From: CBDTYW01 sp965364735
Lineage (GTDB): Bacteria; Actinomycetota; Nitriliruptoria; Nitriliruptorales; Nitriliruptoraceae
NCBI GenBank assembly: GCA_965364735.1
Contig: CBDTYW010000152.1
Span: forward strand, 1-8,945
Length of the DNA stretch: 8,945 bases
Reading direction: 5' to 3'
The notes under the pieces are model-generated. The model was not told the DNA's origin, ran no database searches, and saw only the letters and a program-made list of their open reading frames with translations. Below, one piece after another: positions 5,452 through 8,945 of this stretch. Each line of letters starts with the position of its first letter. The first letter of the stretch is position 1. The position numbers and the translations under genes are program-made.

Positions 5452-8207
5452 GCGTCAAGAAGGTCCAGGCCGGCCGCTCCGCGGTCGACTACTACCTCAA
5501 CCAGACCCGCACCGGCATGGCCGAGTACTACCTCCAAGACCGCACCGAACTCGCCGACAACCGCCCCGCGTTGACCGCCCCGCCGACCGCGTGGTGGGGC
5601 GGGTCCGCCCGCGCGCTTGATCTCGCCGGCACGGTGGAGCGGGCCCAGTTCGAGCCGCTCTACGCCACCGGCCACCGCCCCGACGGCACCAAGCTTGGAC
5701 GACGGTTCCGGCTCCCCGAGGAAGCCGCAGCAGCCAAGGCCGACGACATGGCCGCCACCGAAACGATCGTCGATGACTACGCACGCTGGCTCGCCCAGCA
5801 CGAGATCCGACGCCGCGGCAACCAACCCTCCGTCTCTGCATGGGACTGCACGTTCTCGCCGGTGAAGTCGGTGTCGCTGCTCTGGGCATCCGGCAACCCT
5901 GCAGTTCAGGACGCCGTGTGGGCCGGACACCTCGCCGCGGTGGACGCCGGGCTCGGCTATCTCGAGGAGCACGCCGCCTACGTCCGCGCAGGCAAAGGGG
6001 GCGTGCGGATCCTGGACACCGACGGGCTCCTCGTCGCACGGATGAACGAGTGGACCTCCCGGACCGGCGACATGCAGCTGCACACCCACTGCCTGATCCT
6101 CAACCGCGCCCGCACCACCGAAGACGGCGCGTGGAGAGCACTGGACGGACGCGCGCTGCTGTCCGCCCGCGCAGGAGCAGGAGCGCTCTACAACCGCACG
6201 GTCGAGGCCGAGCTCACCCGCCGGCTCGGCGTGAACTGGCGTGACCGCCCCGACGGGCTCCGCGAGATCGACGGGGTCGATGACCAGCTGATCGAGGCGT
6301 TCTCCAGCCGCCGCCGTGCCATCACCACCCACCTCCAAACGATGATCGACGCCTACACCGAACGTCACGGCCACGAACCCTCCCAAGCCGCCATCTCCGC
6401 CATGGCACAAACCGCCACGCTCACGACCCGCCCGTCCAAGCACGACATCACCCCTGACGACGCGATCGAGCTCTGGGAAGCAACCGCACGCCGCCAAGGC
6501 GAAGCACTTCGCGGCCTCCCCGAACGCGTCACCGGACACGCCACCGCCCTGCGCGAGGCACCTGTTGATCGTCAGATCGGTGCCGTGATCGGACGGATCA
6601 TCGAGGCCGGCAAGCCCACGTTCACCCGCCACGAGCTGCTGCGCTCTTGCCTGGACATCGTCACACCCGGCGACCGCACGCCCGTCGAGCTCCTCGTAGC
6701 AGCCGAAGAGCTCGCCGACACGGTCGCGACCTCACCGAGGCTGATCACCGTGACCCTCGATGACCCGTCTGAGCCGGCGTCCCTTGACCGCCGCGCCAAC
6801 GGTGAGTCCGTGCACGACGAACCCGCCCGCCAACGATGGGCACTACGCCGAACCCTCGACCAGGAGCGCTACCTGCTCGACGTCTCCAACGAACCCACCG
6901 GCCTCACCACGACCACCCGCCAGATCGCCGCCTCTGCCGCCGCGAACGGCCTGTCCGTCGACCAACACGACGCCGTCGAACAGCTCCTCACCAACGACCG
7001 CCGCGTCAGCCTGCTCGTCGGGCCTGCCGGGGCAGGCAAGACCCGATCGCTGCGTGCAGCCGCGCACGCATGGACCGCTGACGGGGGTGAGGTGATCGGT
7101 CTGACCGTGTCGCAAGCCGCCGCGGAAGTCCTCGCCGACGAAGCCCGCATGTCTGCTCACAACATCGCGAAATGGCTCCGCGACACAGCCACCGGCAACG
7201 CCCACATCCCCGCCGGGGCGCTCGTGGTGATCGACGAAGCATCCATGATCGGCACCGCCACCCTGGTCGAGCTCGTCGATCAAGCCCGCACCGCCGGGGC
7301 CCGCGTGCTGCTGGTCGGTGACCCCGCACAGCTCTCCGCGATCGACATCGGTGGAGCGTTCACGCTGCTCGCAGACCGTCACGGCGCCACCCAGCTGCAT
7401 GAGGTCCGCCGGTTCGTCAACGGCTGGGAAGCCGCCGCGTCGCTGAAGCTGCGTGAGCGTGACGTGTCTTGCCTCGCCGCCTACGCCTGGCACGGACGCC
7501 TTCACGAAGGCCCCGTCGACACCATCGAAACTGCAGCACTTCAAGCATGGCTGCACGACTCCCAACAGATCAAGCCCGACGGCACCCGCCAGAGCGCCAT
7601 GATGATCGTCACCACCAACGAACAAGCCGCCGTGCTCTCCGAACGAGCGCGACACGCCCTGCAGACCGCCGGGATCGTCAGCACCGGCCCCACCGTCCGG
7701 CTCCGCACCAACTCCGCCTCGGCCGGCGACCACATCGTCACACGCCGCAACGACCGCACGCTGAGAACCTCCGACGACAGCTGGGTCACCAACGGCAGCC
7801 GCTGGATCGTCCAAACCGTCGGCCCACGAGGCGACATCCGTGCCCGCCACGCAGACAGCCACGCGACCGTGACCCTCCCCGCCGACTACGCCGCCGCCCA
7901 CGTCGATCTCGCCTACGCCACCACCGCCCACCGCGCCCAAGGCGCAACCGTGGACATCGGCCACCTCATCATCGACGACAACCTCACCCACCCCAGCCTC
8001 TACGTCGGCCTCACCCGAGGGCGTGTCAGCAACCACATCTGGTCAACCACCGAGACCCAGCACGGCGAAACGCCTGCGACGATCGAGGAACGCCTCTCCA
8101 AGACCATCACCGCGGAAACGACTGCACCCGTCTCCGTCCACGACGCCATCAATCCTGAGCGGACCCCGCGACCCGCGCCCGACCGCCCAGCACGGCTCAC
8201 CACCTGA
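5445..8207 (+). CDS. MOBF conjugative relaxase-helicase (TrwC/TraI type)
   Basis: This 920-residue protein would nick oriT, attach to the 5' end and unwind the strand for transfer. It starts at GTG 5445, giving MLSVKKVQAG, the usual N-terminus of the family; no better start exists in frame. The relaxase domain is about residues 1-400. It has candidate catalytic Tyr pairs at 16/17 and 28/29, the motif WDCTFSPVKSVSLLWA (D134) and QLHTH with H213 and H215. The first His of the usual triad, 11 residues before, is Glu202. The RecD-like helicase domain spans about 480-870: Walker A GPAGAGKT (526-533), Walker B VVIDEAS (594-600), GDPAQL (625-630), YATTAHRAQGAT (824-835) and LYVGLTRGR (852-860). Only 60 residues follow, so the protein is at the short end for the family but contains both core activities. 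It is transcribed divergently from the sigma/prim-pol operon. The family call is very secure. Confidence 0.96.
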   Translation: MLSVKKVQAGRSAVDYYLNQTRTGMAEYYLQDRTELADNRPALTAPPTAWWGGSARALDLAGTVERAQFEPLYATGHRPDGTKLGRRFRLPEEAAAAKADDMAATETIVDDYARWLAQHEIRRRGNQPSVSAWDCTFSPVKSVSLLWASGNPAVQDAVWAGHLAAVDAGLGYLEEHAAYVRAGKGGVRILDTDGLLVARMNEWTSRTGDMQLHTHCLILNRARTTEDGAWRALDGRALLSARAGAGALYNRTVEAELTRRLGVNWRDRPDGLREIDGVDDQLIEAFSSRRRAITTHLQTMIDAYTERHGHEPSQAAISAMAQTATLTTRPSKHDITPDDAIELWEATARRQGEALRGLPERVTGHATALREAPVDRQIGAVIGRIIEAGKPTFTRHELLRSCLDIVTPGDRTPVELLVAAEELADTVATSPRLITVTLDDPSEPASLDRRANGESVHDEPARQRWALRRTLDQERYLLDVSNEPTGLTTTTRQIAASAAANGLSVDQHDAVEQLLTNDRRVSLLVGPAGAGKTRSLRAAAHAWTADGGEVIGLTVSQAAAEVLADEARMSAHNIAKWLRDTATGNAHIPAGALVVIDEASMIGTATLVELVDQARTAGARVLLVGDPAQLSAIDIGGAFTLLADRHGATQLHEVRRFVNGWEAAASLKLRERDVSCLAAYAWHGRLHEGPVDTIETAALQAWLHDSQQIKPDGTRQSAMMIVTTNEQAAVLSERARHALQTAGIVSTGPTVRLRTNSASAGDHIVTRRNDRTLRTSDDSWVTNGSRWIVQTVGPRGDIRARHADSHATVTLPADYAAAHVDLAYATTAHRAQGATVDIGHLIIDDNLTHPSLYVGLTRGRVSNHIWSTTETQHGETPATIEERLSKTITAETTAPVSVHDAINPERTPRPAPDRPARLTT

Positions 8208-8334
8208 ACTGAGCGCCCACCAAGACAGGCCTTGCAGAGACCACGAGACAGGGCCGCGACGCTGCGGGACGCACTCACAGCCCAGCCCGCTGACCGGAAC
8301 CGTGCAGCGATGCGACGCCGAGCCTGTCGCGCTG
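8208..8334. other. Short region between relaxase gene and IS30 remnant
   Basis: I see no gene, terminator hairpin or transposon end here. CCTTGCAGA at 8230-8238 repeats the first bases of the 19-base direct repeat upstream of the sigma-like gene, but the match stops there and may be chance. The stretch probably includes unrecognisable debris of the IS element. Confidence 0.4.
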
Positions 8335-8903
8335 ACCCTTCGAATCCGCCTCCACGAAGGTCCTGCGGTCGCTGCTGCGCGGTCGGAGGTGGGCCATCTT
8401 GAGGGCGTTCTGATCACCGACCAGAACGGTCAGTCCGCGATGATCACGCTGGTCGATCGGGCCTCACGTCGGTTCTGGATCGCGGATCTGCCCAACGGAC
8501 GCAAGGCTACGGACACCCTTGCGGGGTTGGTGGAGGCGCTTGACCGGATCCCGCCCGAACTGCGTCGCACGCTCACGTGGGACCGTGGACGTGAGATCGC
8601 GGGCTGGGCCGATCTTGAACGGTTGTGCCAGATCGCGGTGTACTTCGCTGACCCTCAGCGCCGTGGCAGCGGCCGACCAACGAGAACGGCAACGCGCTGC
8701 TGCGCCGCTTCGTCGGCAAGGGCACCGACCTGACCGCCTTCACCGACAGACGCCTGCGCGAGATCGAGGACCGGATCAACTCGATCCCACGATGTGTGCT
8801 CGGTTGGCGTACCGCCGCGGAGGTCTATAGCGACGCTGTCGCGATGACCGGTTGCATTCGCCGACAGTCGCCTGCAGCACTCTCGCTGATGCATGCGTGC
8901 GGT
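8335..8903 (+). pseudogene. IS30-family transposase remnant (frameshifted, 5'-truncated)
   Basis: The catalytic half of an IS30-type DDE transposase is recognisable in two frames. In the first (from about 8335) it reads GHLEGVLI, then SAMITLVDRASRRFW, VEALDRIPPELRRTLTWDRG and VYFADP. These match IS30 GHWEGDLI, LVERTSRY and LRRSLTWDQG. A one-base deletion near 8656 shifts the frame. The other frame continues WQRPTNENGNALLRRFVGKG, TDLTAF, INSIPRCVLGWRTAAEVY and stops at TGA 8901-8903. The N-terminal helix-turn-helix half is missing. The first catalytic Asp (expected in WEGDLI) is Val at codon 8407-8409; the second, in TWDRG, and the Glu in NEN remain, but in different frames. The remnant starts 128 bases after the relaxase stop. 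No terminal inverted repeats could be identified. It is almost certainly inactive. Confidence 0.88.
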
Positions 8904-8945
8904 GATCACTGGGACTGGCCCACATTTGCACCGAAGGCACCGCTC

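Noticed and set aside
5295..6632. Minus-strand open frame of 445 codons
   Set aside because: Lies opposite the relaxase domain; Gly/Val-rich composition is the mirror of Ala/Thr/Arg codons on the other strand, and no family motif is present.
6843..8036. Minus-strand open frame of 397 codons
   Set aside because: Mirror of the helicase domain; Gly/Val/Asp-rich with no signal, motif or ribosome binding site.
8230..8240. Fourth copy of the intergenic direct repeat after the relaxase gene
   Set aside because: Only CCTTGCAGA matches; the remainder diverges, so chance is likely.
8904..8945. Right terminal inverted repeat of the IS30 element
   Set aside because: No left-end partner is visible in 8208-8334, so an end cannot be defined.
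1..8945. CRISPR array, tRNA or rRNA genes
   Set aside because: No regularly spaced repeats with spacers, tRNA-like cloverleaf or rRNA sequence was recognised on reading both strands.

Overview
The window is GC-rich throughout, and its codons favour G or C in third position. Protein features point to an actinobacterium: a MOBF relaxase-helicase of actinobacterial type, a protein resembling the DUF6459/Rv3235 group, and a secreted protein with a GLPTWLWV-type motif. I cannot name the genus. The gene content (relaxase, primase-polymerase, decayed IS30 transposase, strings of small unknown genes) fits part of an integrative conjugative element or a conjugative plasmid. No integrase, attachment site, replication initiator or type IV secretion gene is visible, so the two cannot be told apart.

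Layout. Two transcription units diverge from a 459-base intergenic region (4986-5444). Leftward on the minus strand run seven genes: a sigma-70-like factor (4985-4275), an unknown 121-residue protein (4278-3913), a primase-polymerase (3916-2951), a DUF6459-like protein (2954-2325), a 118-residue acidic protein (2239-1883), a two-repeat lipoprotein (1623-631) and a secreted protein that leaves the window at its left edge (647 to 1). The first four genes are joined by three 4-base ATGA stop/start overlaps, and the last two overlap by 17 bases. This looks like one long, translationally coupled operon, with a possible break in the 259-base gap before the lipoprotein. Rightward on the plus strand, a 14-codon leader frame overlaps the GTG start of a 920-residue MOBF relaxase-helicase (5445-8207). 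A degraded IS30-family transposase (about 8335-8903) follows, carrying a frameshift and a lost catalytic Asp.

The intergenic region holds two 19-base direct repeats (17 of 19 identical) with a partial third copy, a perfect 9-bp inverted repeat and a compact 6-bp hairpin. It is the natural place for the divergent promoters and, because it lies just upstream of the relaxase gene, for the origin of transfer.

How the parts may work together (inference): the relaxase nicks and unwinds the element for transfer, the primase-polymerase could prime the transferred strand or vegetative replication, the sigma-like protein could control the operon, and the lipoprotein and secreted protein would act at the cell surface. 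Two departures at expected metal-site residues deserve attention: Glu in place of the first His of the relaxase metal triad, and Gln in place of the His of the primase-polymerase SGG-x-H motif.
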